From the NCBI RefSeq assembly GCF_947499065.1, contig NZ_CANMMT010000011.1, positions 1-64,000 of the forward strand: a stretch of 64,000 nt of DNA, given 5' to 3'. The position numbers and the translations under genes are program-made. The notes under the pieces are model-generated. The model was not told where the DNA came from, did no database searches, and saw nothing but the letters and a program-made list of their open reading frames with translations. Positions 48,321 through 57,259 of the stretch are shown in pieces; position 1 is the stretch's first letter; each line of letters begins with the position of its first letter. The stretch comes from an uncultured Tenacibaculum sp. GTDB lineage: Bacteria; Bacteroidota; Bacteroidia; Flavobacteriales; Flavobacteriaceae.

Positions 48321-48350
48321 AAAAGAGGCACGTTTATAGAGCCTCTTTTT
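48321..48350 (-). terminator. Terminator after rpsO
   Basis: Stem AAAGAGGC with GCCTCTTT around an 11-base loop, flanked by A and T runs, just after the rpsO stop. Confidence 0.8.
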
Positions 48351-48358
48351 GGTAGAAA

Positions 48359-48628
48359 TTATTTTCTAATTCCTAATTCTTTAATAATCGCACGGTATCT
48401 GTTGATGTCCTTTTTCTTTAAGTAATCTAACAAGCTTCTACGCTTACCTACCATCTTTACTAATGAACGCTCTGTGTTGAAATCTTTACGATTTTGCTTT
48501 AAGTGCTCAGTTAAGTGATTAATTCTGTGTGTGAATAATGCGATTTGTCCTTCTGCAGAACCAGTATCGTTTGCTCCTTTACCGTGTTTAGTAAAGATGC
48601 TTTCCTTTACTTCTTTAGTTAAATACAT
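48359..48628 (-). CDS. rpsO: 30S ribosomal protein S15
   Basis: 89 residues, the normal S15 length, with the conserved GSAEGQIALFTHRINHLTEHLK and LVKMVGKRRSLLDYLKKKD segments. It binds 16S rRNA in the central domain. pnp follows in the same direction after a terminator. Confidence 0.98.
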   Translation of the reverse strand: MYLTKEVKESIFTKHGKGANDTGSAEGQIALFTHRINHLTEHLKQNRKDFNTERSLVKMVGKRRSLLDYLKKKDINRYRAIIKELGIRK

Positions 48629-48726
48629 ACCAATATTGTTTAAATGATTTTAATGTACTCAATGCTTTTACATTGAAGCTGCAAATGTACAATTATTTTT
48701 TAGATTGTTAATAAAGAACGATAAAT

Positions 48727-48755
48727 AAAAAAGCTAGCGTTAGCTAGCTTTTTTA
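48727..48755 (-). terminator. Terminator after accD
   Basis: Perfect stem AAGCTAGC with GCTAGCTT around GTTA, with A and T runs, immediately after the accD stop. Confidence 0.88.
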
Positions 48756-48756
48756 T

Positions 48757-49614
48757 TTATGCCCTTATTGGTTGATTTTGAATTAAATCAATATATAAGT
48801 TTACTTGTGTTTTTAAATCTTTTCTTTCGTAAATACCATCTAAGAATCCATGCTCTAGTACAAATTCTGAACGTTGGAATCCTTCAGGTAATTCTTTACC
48901 TGTTGTGTCTTTTACAACACGTGGTCCAGCAAATGCAATTAAAGCGTTAGGTTCCGCTATGTTAATGTCTCCTAGCATTGCAAAAGAAGCTGTTGTTCCT
49001 CCAGTTGTTGGATCTGTACATAATGATATGTATGGTAATTTAGCTTCTGCTAATTGAGCTAATTTCGCTGATGTTTTTACTAACTGCATTAATGATAATG
49101 AAGCTTCCATCATACGAGCACCTCCTGATTTTGATACCATTAAAAATGGTAGCTCGTGTTGGATTGCATAATCAATAGCTCTTGCTATTTTTTCTCCTAC
49201 AACACTTCCCATTGATCCTCCGATAAAAGCAAAGTCCATAGAAGCAATAACAATATCTTTTCCTAAAGATTTACCAACAGCAGTACGTACAGCATCTTTT
49301 AATCCTGTTTTCTTCTGTGCTGCCTTTAAACGATCTGGATATTTTTTAGTATCCACAAATTTTAAAGGATCTTTAGCTGTTAACTCTGAATTTAATTCTT
49401 CAAACTTATTGTCGTCAAAAAATAACTCAAAATATTCATTACTTCCTATACGTACATGGTATCCATCTTCTGGACTTACATATAGGTTTTTCTTTAATTC
49501 GTCTGTATCAATAATTTTCCCGCTTGGAGTTTTATACCACAAGCCTTTAGGAGTATCTTTTTTTTCTTCGGTAGGGGTTTGGATTCCCTTGTCTTTACGT
49601 TTAAACCAAGCCAT
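48757..49614 (-). CDS. accD: Acetyl-CoA carboxylase carboxyltransferase beta subunit, zinc-less
   Basis: 285 residues with the crotonase-like carboxyltransferase fold: [30 protein letters not shown] and [18 protein letters not shown] are diagnostic. It transfers carboxyl from biotin to acetyl-CoA for fatty-acid synthesis, with AccA. The N-terminal zinc ribbon is kept in outline ([10 protein letters not shown] and VSPEDGYH), but the four cysteines of the usual CxxC pairs are Thr29, Gly32, Ser47 and Asp50, so it cannot bind zinc in the normal way. In E. coli this ribbon helps bind DNA/RNA and form the active site. This is the second zinc-site loss in the window. Confidence 0.95.
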   Translation of the reverse strand: MAWFKRKDKGIQTPTEEKKDTPKGLWYKTPSGKIIDTDELKKNLYVSPEDGYHVRIGSNEYFELFFDDNKFEELNSELTAKDPLKFVDTKKYPDRLKAAQKKTGLKDAVRTAVGKSLGKDIVIASMDFAFIGGSMGSVVGEKIARAIDYAIQHELPFLMVSKSGGARMMEASLSLMQLVKTSAKLAQLAEAKLPYISLCTDPTTGGTTASFAMLGDINIAEPNALIAFAGPRVVKDTTGKELPEGFQRSEFVLEHGFLDGIYERKDLKTQVNLYIDLIQNQPIRA

Positions 49615-49720
49615 AGTGTTTAGTTTATATTTTGTTGTTTGTGTGTAATTAACTCTTTTTATGAAAAGAGTAGGCTACAAATGTAAAAGATTTTTACGAA
49701 CTTTACTTTTATGAGCAATA

Positions 49721-49758
49721 AAAAAAGCATCTAACCTCGATTAGATGCTTTTTTTTAT
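49721..49758 (-). terminator. Terminator after fbaA
   Basis: Stem AAGCATCTAA with TTAGATGCTT around CCTCGA, with long A and T runs, 15 bases after the aldolase stop. Confidence 0.88.
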
Positions 49759-49772
49759 TGGTTTTTTGCTGG

Positions 49773-50840
49773 TTATAAGGTGTTTACGTTGTTTAAATCT
49801 TCAAAAGCTTTTTTAAGACGAGCTTTAAAAGTTTGTTCACCTTCTCTTAACCATTTACGTGGGTCATAGTACTTTTTGTTAGGTAAATCTTCTCCTTCTG
49901 GATTACCAATCTGACTTGATAAATATTCTTTTTTACCTATAATATAGTCACGGATACCTTCAGTAAATGCATATTGTAAATCTGTATCAATATTCATTTT
50001 GATAACACCATAACCTATAGATTCTCTAATTTCTTCTAAAGTAGAACCAGATCCTCCATGGAATACAAAATCAATAGTATTATGAGGTACATTGTATTTT
50101 TCTGAGATATACTCTTGAGAATTCTTTAAGATTTTAGGAGTTAATTTTACATTTCCTGGTTTGTATACTCCATGAACATTACCAAAAGCAGCAGCAATTG
50201 TAAATTGATCGCTTACTTTCATTAATTCTTCATATGCAAAAGCAACTTCTTCCGGTTGTGTATATAATTTAGAAACATCTACATCGGTGTTATCTACACC
50301 ATCTTCTTCTCCTCCTGTAATACCTAACTCAATTTCTAATGTCATACCCATTTTACTCATACGGGCTAGGTATTCTTTACAAATCTCTATGTTTTCTTCT
50401 AATGGTTCTTCACTCAAATCAATCATGTGTGAGCTGTAAAGAGACTTTCCTGTTTCTTTATAAAATTGCTCACTAGCATCTAATAAACCATCAATCCAAG
50501 GTAGTAATTTTTTAGCTGCATGATCTGTGTGTAAAATTACAGGTATACCATAAGCTTCAGCTAATAAATGGATATGTTTTGCTCCAGCTACAGCTCCAGC
50601 TATTGCAGCTTTTTGATCTTCATTAGAAAGTCCTTTCCCTGCATTGAATTGAGCTCCACCATTTGAAAACTGAATAATTACTGGAGAGTTTAGTTCTTTT
50701 GCAGTTTCTAATACAGTATTAATAGTGTTTGAACCTACTACATTTACTGCAGGTAAAGCAAACCCTTTTTCTTTTGCTAGTTGAAATATTGCTTGAACTT
50801 CTTTTCCAGTAGCAACACCTGGTTTGATATTATGAGACAT
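49773..50840 (-). CDS. fbaA: Class II fructose-bisphosphate aldolase
   Basis: 355 residues, class IIA (E. coli FbaA-like) by length. The zinc site is visible: ILHTDHAAKK with catalytic Asp and first His, NVHGVYKPGNV with the second, and VFHGGSGST with the third plus the phosphate loop. It splits fructose 1,6-bisphosphate in glycolysis and gluconeogenesis. It has its own terminator and a 98-base gap to tamL, so it is likely a single-gene unit. Confidence 0.97.
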   Translation of the reverse strand: MSHNIKPGVATGKEVQAIFQLAKEKGFALPAVNVVGSNTINTVLETAKELNSPVIIQFSNGGAQFNAGKGLSNEDQKAAIAGAVAGAKHIHLLAEAYGIPVILHTDHAAKKLLPWIDGLLDASEQFYKETGKSLYSSHMIDLSEEPLEENIEICKEYLARMSKMGMTLEIELGITGGEEDGVDNTDVDVSKLYTQPEEVAFAYEELMKVSDQFTIAAAFGNVHGVYKPGNVKLTPKILKNSQEYISEKYNVPHNTIDFVFHGGSGSTLEEIRESIGYGVIKMNIDTDLQYAFTEGIRDYIIGKKEYLSSQIGNPEGEDLPNKKYYDPRKWLREGEQTFKARLKKAFEDLNNVNTL

Positions 50841-50938
50841 TAAAATTGATTTTTAGTTGTATTATAATGCTCCAAAAATAAGAAAATTAAAACTTATCTG
50901 AATTAAAAATAACGATAACGTTATAGCTAAATATGAAG

Positions 50939-53392
50939 TTAAAAAGGATAGTTTATACCAATGTTTAATACAGAACTTGAAAAGTTCATGTTTCTAAACC
51001 ATCTATTTCCAGTTAAATAAGGTTCATGAACTTTGAAACCTAAATCTAATCGAGCAATTAAGAATTTAAAATCATATCTCATTCCAAAACCAGTCCCTAC
51101 TGCCATATCTCCTAATGATTTTATATTTTTAAATTTTGCATCATCATCTATGAATTCAGATTTAGTAATATCCCAAATGTTACCAGCGTCTACAAATAAA
51201 GCCCCTTTTAATGATCCTAGTACATCAAAACGATATTCAAAACTTGTAAGAAACTTTAAGCTACCTATATTATATTCTAAACCTGTTGATCGAGTTCCAG
51301 GCCCTAAATTATAAGTTCTCCAAGCTCTAATGTCGTTAGATCCTCCAGCAAAATAACTTCTAGAAAAAGGAATATTTGATTTATCATAAGTTACTATGGC
51401 TCCTAAAAAGGTTCTATGTGCTAATACTGTATTATTTCCTAAGTCCCAGTACTTTTTATATTCTAAATCAGCTTTAAAATATTGGGCTATTGGAATCTTA
51501 AATACAGTAGTTTTTCCATTGTCATTTTTTTGTTTTGACAAAAGCCCCATTACATTTCCTGAGTTAGCAATTCGAACTTTAAAAAATGAAAAGCTTTGGT
51601 CCTTTACATTTTCTTGATTATTGTAAGTAAAGCTATATGCAATTTCTGGAATTAAGAAGTCAGAAGTAATAATTCGATATCGATCAATTATATTTAAAAT
51701 AACACCTAAATCATCAGGGTTGTTTTGAAAATAAGTTGTGTTACTAGCTATTTGTGCTGCATAATTACCTATCTGATTAAAATTTCCAGGAGTATTATCA
51801 GGAACAGGTAAACCTGGATTTGAAACTTGCCCTATGGCTATTAATTTTAAATACTCTGAAGAATATACATTAAAATAATTACTAACATTTAAGTTTCTTA
51901 TATATTGAGCATTCAATAATTCTAGTTGAATTGATTTACGCTTTGTGTAGTTCCACTTATAATCAATTCCTACCGTAATATTTTGTCTATCTAAACCAAT
52001 GTTTTTTTGAATTCCCACTCCAGTAAAAAACTTAGTTCTAGGGAACATCCTTTTTGGTACAAATTTATGTAAACCAAAAGGAGCCATTAAACGTGGTACT
52101 TCTAAAGAAATATCACCTCCAACTTCCCAACCAGGACCATTATTAGAATTAAAATAGGAACCAAAAGTTGAAAATTTAAAAATTTCTGCACCTTTAAATG
52201 TATTTCTATTAGTTAAAGAGAATTTTAATGAAATATCAAAATTTCGAATATTTGATCTTGAAAGCTCTGTGTCAAATCCTAAAGTATATTTTTCTATAGG
52301 TGTTAAAAAAATGGAAGCTTCTAATTCATCATCGTTAAGTTCATTATATCGAATAGAAGTCGATTTGAAATTTCTCAAGCCTTTTAAATGCCTACGTGTT
52401 ATGTCTCTTAATGAATCACTATAAACCGAATTAGGTTTAATAAATATTGATTGTGATAAATATTTAGGATTATATTTTAGCTTGTCATTAGCATAAAAGT
52501 TAATGCCTTCGTAAGATGTAGAATCTTGATGTGGTAGATTTCTTTTATTATAAGTATAGTCTGTATAGATATTAACCTTTTTTATCTTTTGAATTTTAAA
52601 AGGAATAACTCTGTCAGAAATATTAACATCAACATTTGTTTTTTTATAATTTTTTAGAGTGTCGATGTCAAATAAAATGTAATTTTCATTAAAGTGATAA
52701 ATACCTTTATTTCTAAACAATTTTACTAATCGGTCTGCTTCTTTTATAAAATTATCAACATCGTATTGTTCATCAGTTTTTAAAAAACTATTCTCTTTTG
52801 ATTCTTTATATAAAAAATCAAGAACAGGAGATGAGATTTTGGTTTTAATAGAATCTAAAAAAGATGGTTTACCTCTTAAAACATTATAGGTAATAGCCCC
52901 TTTTTTTCTTCCTATTGTATCTTTTTTTGAAGTTACCTTTGACCTAAAATACCCTTTTGTTTGAAAATATGCGTTTAAGTTAGCTACAGTTCTTCTGGTT
53001 TTTCTATCGTTAATAATAATAGGTGCTTGTCCACTTTTTAAAAACCAATTATTAAAACCGATAAAAGTCCTAGCGACTGCAATACTTTGTTTTTCAGAAA
53101 AATTCTTTTTGAAAAAGTTATATGTATTTGGGTTGTTTTTGGCCCACTCACTTGGTGTTTTAGAACCATCAGGGTTTCCTAAGTTGTAAAAATATAGAGA
53201 AAGAGGCATTCCTAAAGCTTTAGCGTTAGGCTTTTGCATTAATAATTCAGAAATATTATTACTGGAGTTTTTTGAGCTGTCTATGTAAACAGTATTTTTA
53301 GCTAATAACAATTCATTTTCCTTAACGTACTTTATGGTACTACAAGAATAGAATAAGACTACTAATAAAAAGAAGAAAGAAAGTTTTTTCAT
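50939..53392 (-). CDS. tamL: TamL/BamA family outer-membrane lipoprotein
   Basis: 817 residues beginning with a lipoprotein signal (LFYSCSTIKYV, Cys17). Residues about 100-350 hold POTRA-like segments (RRTVANLNAYFQTKGYFRSKV). The C-terminal 400 residues are an Omp85 barrel with RSYFAGGSNDIRAWRTYNLGPG, equivalent to the RGF motif region, and a last strand ending in Phe (LNIGINYPF). This is the lipidated TamA-like protein of Bacteroidota called TamL. It likely helps place proteins or lipids in the outer membrane. No tamB is adjacent. Confidence 0.9.
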   Translation of the reverse strand: MKKLSFFFLLVVLFYSCSTIKYVKENELLLAKNTVYIDSSKNSSNNISELLMQKPNAKALGMPLSLYFYNLGNPDGSKTPSEWAKNNPNTYNFFKKNFSEKQSIAVARTFIGFNNWFLKSGQAPIIINDRKTRRTVANLNAYFQTKGYFRSKVTSKKDTIGRKKGAITYNVLRGKPSFLDSIKTKISSPVLDFLYKESKENSFLKTDEQYDVDNFIKEADRLVKLFRNKGIYHFNENYILFDIDTLKNYKKTNVDVNISDRVIPFKIQKIKKVNIYTDYTYNKRNLPHQDSTSYEGINFYANDKLKYNPKYLSQSIFIKPNSVYSDSLRDITRRHLKGLRNFKSTSIRYNELNDDELEASIFLTPIEKYTLGFDTELSRSNIRNFDISLKFSLTNRNTFKGAEIFKFSTFGSYFNSNNGPGWEVGGDISLEVPRLMAPFGLHKFVPKRMFPRTKFFTGVGIQKNIGLDRQNITVGIDYKWNYTKRKSIQLELLNAQYIRNLNVSNYFNVYSSEYLKLIAIGQVSNPGLPVPDNTPGNFNQIGNYAAQIASNTTYFQNNPDDLGVILNIIDRYRIITSDFLIPEIAYSFTYNNQENVKDQSFSFFKVRIANSGNVMGLLSKQKNDNGKTTVFKIPIAQYFKADLEYKKYWDLGNNTVLAHRTFLGAIVTYDKSNIPFSRSYFAGGSNDIRAWRTYNLGPGTRSTGLEYNIGSLKFLTSFEYRFDVLGSLKGALFVDAGNIWDITKSEFIDDDAKFKNIKSLGDMAVGTGFGMRYDFKFLIARLDLGFKVHEPYLTGNRWFRNMNFSSSVLNIGINYPF

Positions 53393-53464
53393 TAACTTTA
53401 CGCCTCGTATTTTTTTATCAAAAATACTATTTTTTAGTGGTTTAAAAGTGTTAAAAAAGATTTA

Positions 53465-54202
53465 ATGAGTTTATCTAATAACAACCTGAAATTAATAACT
53501 AGTTTACAGCAAAAAAAGTATAGACAACGACATAAATTATTCGTAGCTGAAGGAATAAAGGTTGTAAATGAATTGTTGAATTCGTCTTTAGAGGTATATC
53601 AAGTGTTTACTACTGATAATTCTTTGGAATTTATAGACGCAGTTGATTCTATTCTGATATCAGAAAACGAATTAAAAAAGATAAGTACTTTAAAGAAACC
53701 CAACAAAGTTCTAGCTTTATTTAAAATTCCAGAAGATAAACTTATAAGTGATGAGAGTAGTTTTATATTAGCTCTAGATAATGTAAATGATCCAGGGAAT
53801 TTAGGAACTATTATTCGTTTGTGTGATTGGTTTGGAATTACAGAGTTAGTTTGTTCAAAAAGTACAGTTGATTGTTATAATCAAAAAGTAGTACAGTCTA
53901 CCATGGGGTCATTAACTAGGGTTAATATTTCCTATGTAGATTTGGCTAGTTTTTTATCTAAAGCTAGCTTACCTGTTTACACAGCAGATATGGATGGTAA
54001 TAATGTTTATACATCAGAATTATCCCAAAAAGCTATACTGGTAATGGGTAATGAGGCTAACGGAATTTCAAAAGAAATTTCTGAAATAGTAAAGCATAAA
54101 TTAACCATCCCACGATTTGGGAAAATTCAGCAAACTGAAAGTTTGAATGTTGCTACTGCAACAGCTATTTTATTAAGTGAATTTAAAAGAGCGCAGGTTT
54201 AA
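53465..54202 (+). CDS. TrmH/SpoU family RNA methyltransferase
   Basis: 245 residues. An N-terminal L30e-like substrate-binding part (about 1-90; QKKYRQRHKLFVAEGIKVV) precedes a knotted SPOUT domain with the three family motifs: LDNVNDPGNLGTIIR, ILVMGNEANGISKEI and IPRFGKIQQTESLNVATATAILLSE. It should methylate a 2'-O ribose in rRNA or tRNA using SAM. The exact nucleotide cannot be told. Its last 4 bases overlap the convergent deoxynucleoside kinase gene. Confidence 0.92.
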   Translation: MSLSNNNLKLITSLQQKKYRQRHKLFVAEGIKVVNELLNSSLEVYQVFTTDNSLEFIDAVDSILISENELKKISTLKKPNKVLALFKIPEDKLISDESSFILALDNVNDPGNLGTIIRLCDWFGITELVCSKSTVDCYNQKVVQSTMGSLTRVNISYVDLASFLSKASLPVYTADMDGNNVYTSELSQKAILVMGNEANGISKEISEIVKHKLTIPRFGKIQQTESLNVATATAILLSEFKRAQV

Positions 54203-54813
54203 AATAAACCATTTATTTGCGCATCTATTCTATCAATGATATATCCTAAATCTTCTTGATTAGCAACGAAGTCTAAATTGTCAACATCAATAATTAATAA
54301 TTTTCCTTTGTTGTATTTACTAATCCAAGCTTCATAACGTTCATTTAATCTGCTTAAGTAATCAATGCTAATAGAGTTTTCGTAATCTCTTCCTCTTTTG
54401 TGTATTTGTCCTACTAAAGTAGAAATATCAGCACGTAAGTATATTAATAAATCAGGAGGTGTAACTAAATTCTCCATTAATTCAAATAAAGAACTGTAAT
54501 TGCTAAAATCTCTATTTGTCATAAGTCCCATAGCATGCAGGTTAGGTGCAAAAATATGAGCATCTTCATAGATAGTTCTGTCTTGAATAATTTTCTTTCC
54601 AGATTTTCTTAATTCTAAAACTTGGCGGAATCGACTGTTTAAAAAATAAACTTGTAGGTTAAAAGACCAACGCTCCATTTCTCCATAAAAATCATCTAAA
54701 TATGGATTTTCGTCTACAGACTCGAAATGAGGCTCCCAATTAAAATGTTTTGCTAATAATTTGGTTAACGTGGTTTTACCTGCGCCAATATTTCCGGCAA
54801 TTGCTACATGCAT
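54199..54813 (-). CDS. Deoxynucleoside kinase
   Basis: 204 residues: P-loop AGNIGAGKTT (about 6-15), FESVDENPYLDDFY, the QDRTIYEDAHIF motif with the catalytic region, and the KRGRDYENSI lid. It phosphorylates deoxynucleosides for salvage. It is a single-domain relative of the C-terminal half of the folK fusion at 44544; both share GNIGAGKT, ENPxL/NPFL and KRGRxYE. The two probably differ in base preference (purine versus pyrimidine), which the sequence does not settle. Confidence 0.92.
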   Translation of the reverse strand: MHVAIAGNIGAGKTTLTKLLAKHFNWEPHFESVDENPYLDDFYGEMERWSFNLQVYFLNSRFRQVLELRKSGKKIIQDRTIYEDAHIFAPNLHAMGLMTNRDFSNYSSLFELMENLVTPPDLLIYLRADISTLVGQIHKRGRDYENSISIDYLSRLNERYEAWISKYNKGKLLIIDVDNLDFVANQEDLGYIIDRIDAQINGLF

Positions 54814-54868
54814 AGTTTTCGAATTTCAAGGTGGTAAAATTACATAAAAAAAGGGATTTCAAAAGTTT

Positions 54869-55549
54869 TTAACACATCAATTTATAACCATAACCACGAA
54901 TGTTTATAATTTGAATAGATTCGTCTTTTTTTAATTTTTTACGCAACTTAGAAATAAACACATCCATACTTCTTGCGTTGAAAAAGTCATCATTTCCCCA
55001 AAGTTTATTTAAAATAAACCCACGGTCTAAAACTTCGTTTTTCTTTTGAGATAAGTGATAAAGTAGTTCCGATTCTTTATGTGTTAATAGTTCTGAATGG
55101 TTTTGAAGTGTAAGAGTTTGCTTAGTGTAATTAAAAATAAAATTTCCAATATTAATTTTTGAACTATCTTTTTTTAAGTTAACTCTATTTAATAAAGCAT
55201 GAACTCTAACAATTAATTCTTCCATTGAAAAAGGCTTTTTCAAATAATCATTACCACCATGTTGAAATCCTTCTAATACATCTTTGGTTTGCGATTTTGC
55301 TGTTAAAAAAATAATAGGAACAGAATTGTTTTCTTCTCTTATTTCTTTAGCTAGTGTAAAGCCATCCTTTTTAGGCATCATAACGTCTAATACCAAAACT
55401 TCAGGTTTTTCTTTTTGATATAGGGTATATGCTTTTTCTCCATCTTCAGCATGAAAAACTTCAAAATCTCTTGTTTCTAAGCTTTCTTTTATGATTTGAC
55501 CCAAACTAGGTTCATCTTCTGCTAATAATAATTTTATTTTTTTAGTCAT
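54869..55549 (-). CDS. OmpR-family response regulator
   Basis: 226 residues. The receiver domain (1-120) has the acidic pair AEDE, phospho-acceptor Asp55 in LVLDVMMPK, Thr in FLTAKS and Lys in YLKKPF. The winged-helix DNA-binding domain (about 130-226) ends with the OmpR-type wing NIRGYGYKLMC. The start overlaps the sensor kinase stop by 8 bases. Likely targets are the GLPGLI and barrel genes read divergently from 57260, where three 10-bp-spaced direct repeats lie. Confidence 0.94.
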   Translation of the reverse strand: MTKKIKLLLAEDEPSLGQIIKESLETRDFEVFHAEDGEKAYTLYQKEKPEVLVLDVMMPKKDGFTLAKEIREENNSVPIIFLTAKSQTKDVLEGFQHGGNDYLKKPFSMEELIVRVHALLNRVNLKKDSSKINIGNFIFNYTKQTLTLQNHSELLTHKESELLYHLSQKKNEVLDRGFILNKLWGNDDFFNARSMDVFISKLRKKLKKDESIQIINIRGYGYKLMC

Positions 55550-57137
55550 TTGGTAAAGAAATTTTAAAAACAGTTTGTTTAAAGTTGGTAGTTAATGATA
55601 TAATTCCGTTGTGTTTTTCAATAATTTTTTTTGTATAGTATAAACCAATTCCAAATCCTTTAACATCGTGAGTATTTCCTTTAGGAACTCTATAAAACTT
55701 TTCAAATATTTTGTCTTGTTGGTTTTTATCAATACCTACACCATTATCGGCTACAGAAATTTCTAGATTATTTAGAAGAGAGTTTATATTAATTTCAATT
55801 TTGTTACCACCATATTTAATTGCATTATCTATTAAGTTTGAAACAGCATTTTCAAAGTGGAATGGGTCTATTTCTTTTTCTAAGCTAGAAACATTGCTTG
55901 AAAAATGTATGCTCTTTTCAGGAGCAATTAATTGATGTTTTTTTGTAAGCTTTTCAATTAAATCAATAATATTAACAGGCTCTTTTTTTAATAATAATTT
56001 CTCACTATCTAAAGTAGCAGTTTCTAAAAGTTTTTCAACCATTTGGTGTAGCTTTTTTAACTGTATAGATGATATGGATAAGTATTTTTTCGTTTTTTCT
56101 TTATCATCAATAATATTGAAGTTGTTTATGGCTTCAATAGCTGTTGAAACTGTTGTAATTGGAGTTTTAAATTCGTGAGTAATATTGCTAATTAAATCAT
56201 TTTTAATTTCTGCGAGTTCTTTTTGCTGATTGATGATTTTTAGCAAATAAATTAAACTAGAAATAACAGCTAATGATAAAAGAAAAGATAATAATATACC
56301 TGTAAAACTTCTTTTTAATGCTTCATATGTAGGATTGCTATAATATAAATTAATGTCTTCATGAGACTTTAAAAAAGTAGATTTTGCATTAACTTTTAAT
56401 GGATATTTAATATTGTCAGTTTTACTGGTATAAAAAAGAGAATCGTTTTTAAAATGTTTAAAATAAAAATCTGTTTGAATTTTTTTATTGCTTAATTCTT
56501 GAGCCATTATAGAATCAAGTTTTTTGTAATCAATAGTGTCGTTTTGTATAGCTATAAAAATACTTTGTATTCCTTTTATTAGTTTTAGACTATCTACAGT
56601 TTTTTTTCCTAGAAATAATTGAACTTTTTCTCTATTATTATAGGACTTTACTGTTTCCTTATCTTTTTTAGATTGAATAGAAATATCAAAATTTAAAGAG
56701 TCATTTTTCTTTGGTGTACCTATGTTTTCTTTTCCTATAAAAGATTTTATAAAAGCTGAATCCATTTTAGTAAAATCTTCTTTTCCATCATTTATTTCAA
56801 TTGTAGTAATTTCAAAAGACGGTTTTTTTTTCTCTGGGAATTTTTTTACACTTTTTTTGATTCCTGATCTTCTAAAGATACTTTTCCAAGCAGCATCTTT
56901 TTCTTTTCTATTAAAAGGTGTTGGATGTTGTGGTTCAACAATTGCAAAATGACTTTGCTTAGAAAAATCAACATAATATGCTTCGATAGAATTGTCTAAA
57001 CTAATTTGAATTTCGTTTAAAACACGTTGTCTATTCTGTTCGTAATTTTTATAATTCCAATAAAACTGAACTATCAAGGTAGTTAGTATTGTAATTATAA
57101 TTAAATATAAAATCCAATGTTTTTTTGGGTTCTTCAT
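55542..57137 (-). CDS. Sensor histidine kinase
   Basis: 531 residues. TM1 is about 9-26; the periplasmic sensor (27-278) is unrecognised and rich in Lys and Ser; TM2 is about 279-300. The HisKA domain has phospho-acceptor His321 in NITHEFKTP. The HATPase has N (NLIDNAIKYGG), G1 (DNGVGID) and G2 (GFGIGLYYTK) boxes. It is first in a two-gene operon with its regulator. A well-formed promoter ends only 4 bases before the ATG, so the mRNA may be nearly leaderless. The signal is unknown; outer-membrane or metal stress would fit the neighbours. Confidence 0.94.
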   Translation of the reverse strand: MKNPKKHWILYLIIITILTTLIVQFYWNYKNYEQNRQRVLNEIQISLDNSIEAYYVDFSKQSHFAIVEPQHPTPFNRKEKDAAWKSIFRRSGIKKSVKKFPEKKKPSFEITTIEINDGKEDFTKMDSAFIKSFIGKENIGTPKKNDSLNFDISIQSKKDKETVKSYNNREKVQLFLGKKTVDSLKLIKGIQSIFIAIQNDTIDYKKLDSIMAQELSNKKIQTDFYFKHFKNDSLFYTSKTDNIKYPLKVNAKSTFLKSHEDINLYYSNPTYEALKRSFTGILLSFLLSLAVISSLIYLLKIINQQKELAEIKNDLISNITHEFKTPITTVSTAIEAINNFNIIDDKEKTKKYLSISSIQLKKLHQMVEKLLETATLDSEKLLLKKEPVNIIDLIEKLTKKHQLIAPEKSIHFSSNVSSLEKEIDPFHFENAVSNLIDNAIKYGGNKIEININSLLNNLEISVADNGVGIDKNQQDKIFEKFYRVPKGNTHDVKGFGIGLYYTKKIIEKHNGIISLTTNFKQTVFKISLPND

Positions 57138-57141
57138 GCTT

Positions 57142-57173
57142 CAAAGATAAGTGGTTAAATCCAATAAAAACAA
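57142..57173 (-). promoter_or_regulatory. -33/-7 promoter for the two-component operon
   Basis: On the minus strand TTG (57171-57173) and TATCTTTG (57142-57149) are 21 bases apart. The -7 element ends 4 bases before the kinase ATG. The -33 end touches the direct repeats at 57178, which would let the regulator control its own operon. Confidence 0.55.
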
Positions 57174-57177
57174 TCGC

Positions 57178-57204
57178 TTAACACTAGTTAACACTCATTA
57201 ACTC
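57178..57204. promoter_or_regulatory. Putative response-regulator operator: three 10-bp direct repeats
   Basis: TTAACACT at 57178, TTAACACT at 57188 and TTAACTC at 57198 are direct repeats with an exact 10-bp period, one helical turn. OmpR-family regulators bind such head-to-tail sites. They lie in the 122-base gap between the kinase/regulator operon and the GLPGLI genes, and end 20 bases before CATATTTG (57225-57232), a near -7 element for the plus-strand genes that lacks a -33 partner. Confidence 0.6.
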
Positions 57205-57259
57205 AAAAGGAGTATTTAAGTGTTCATATTTGTGAAATTAAAAATATAAAAACAAAAAA

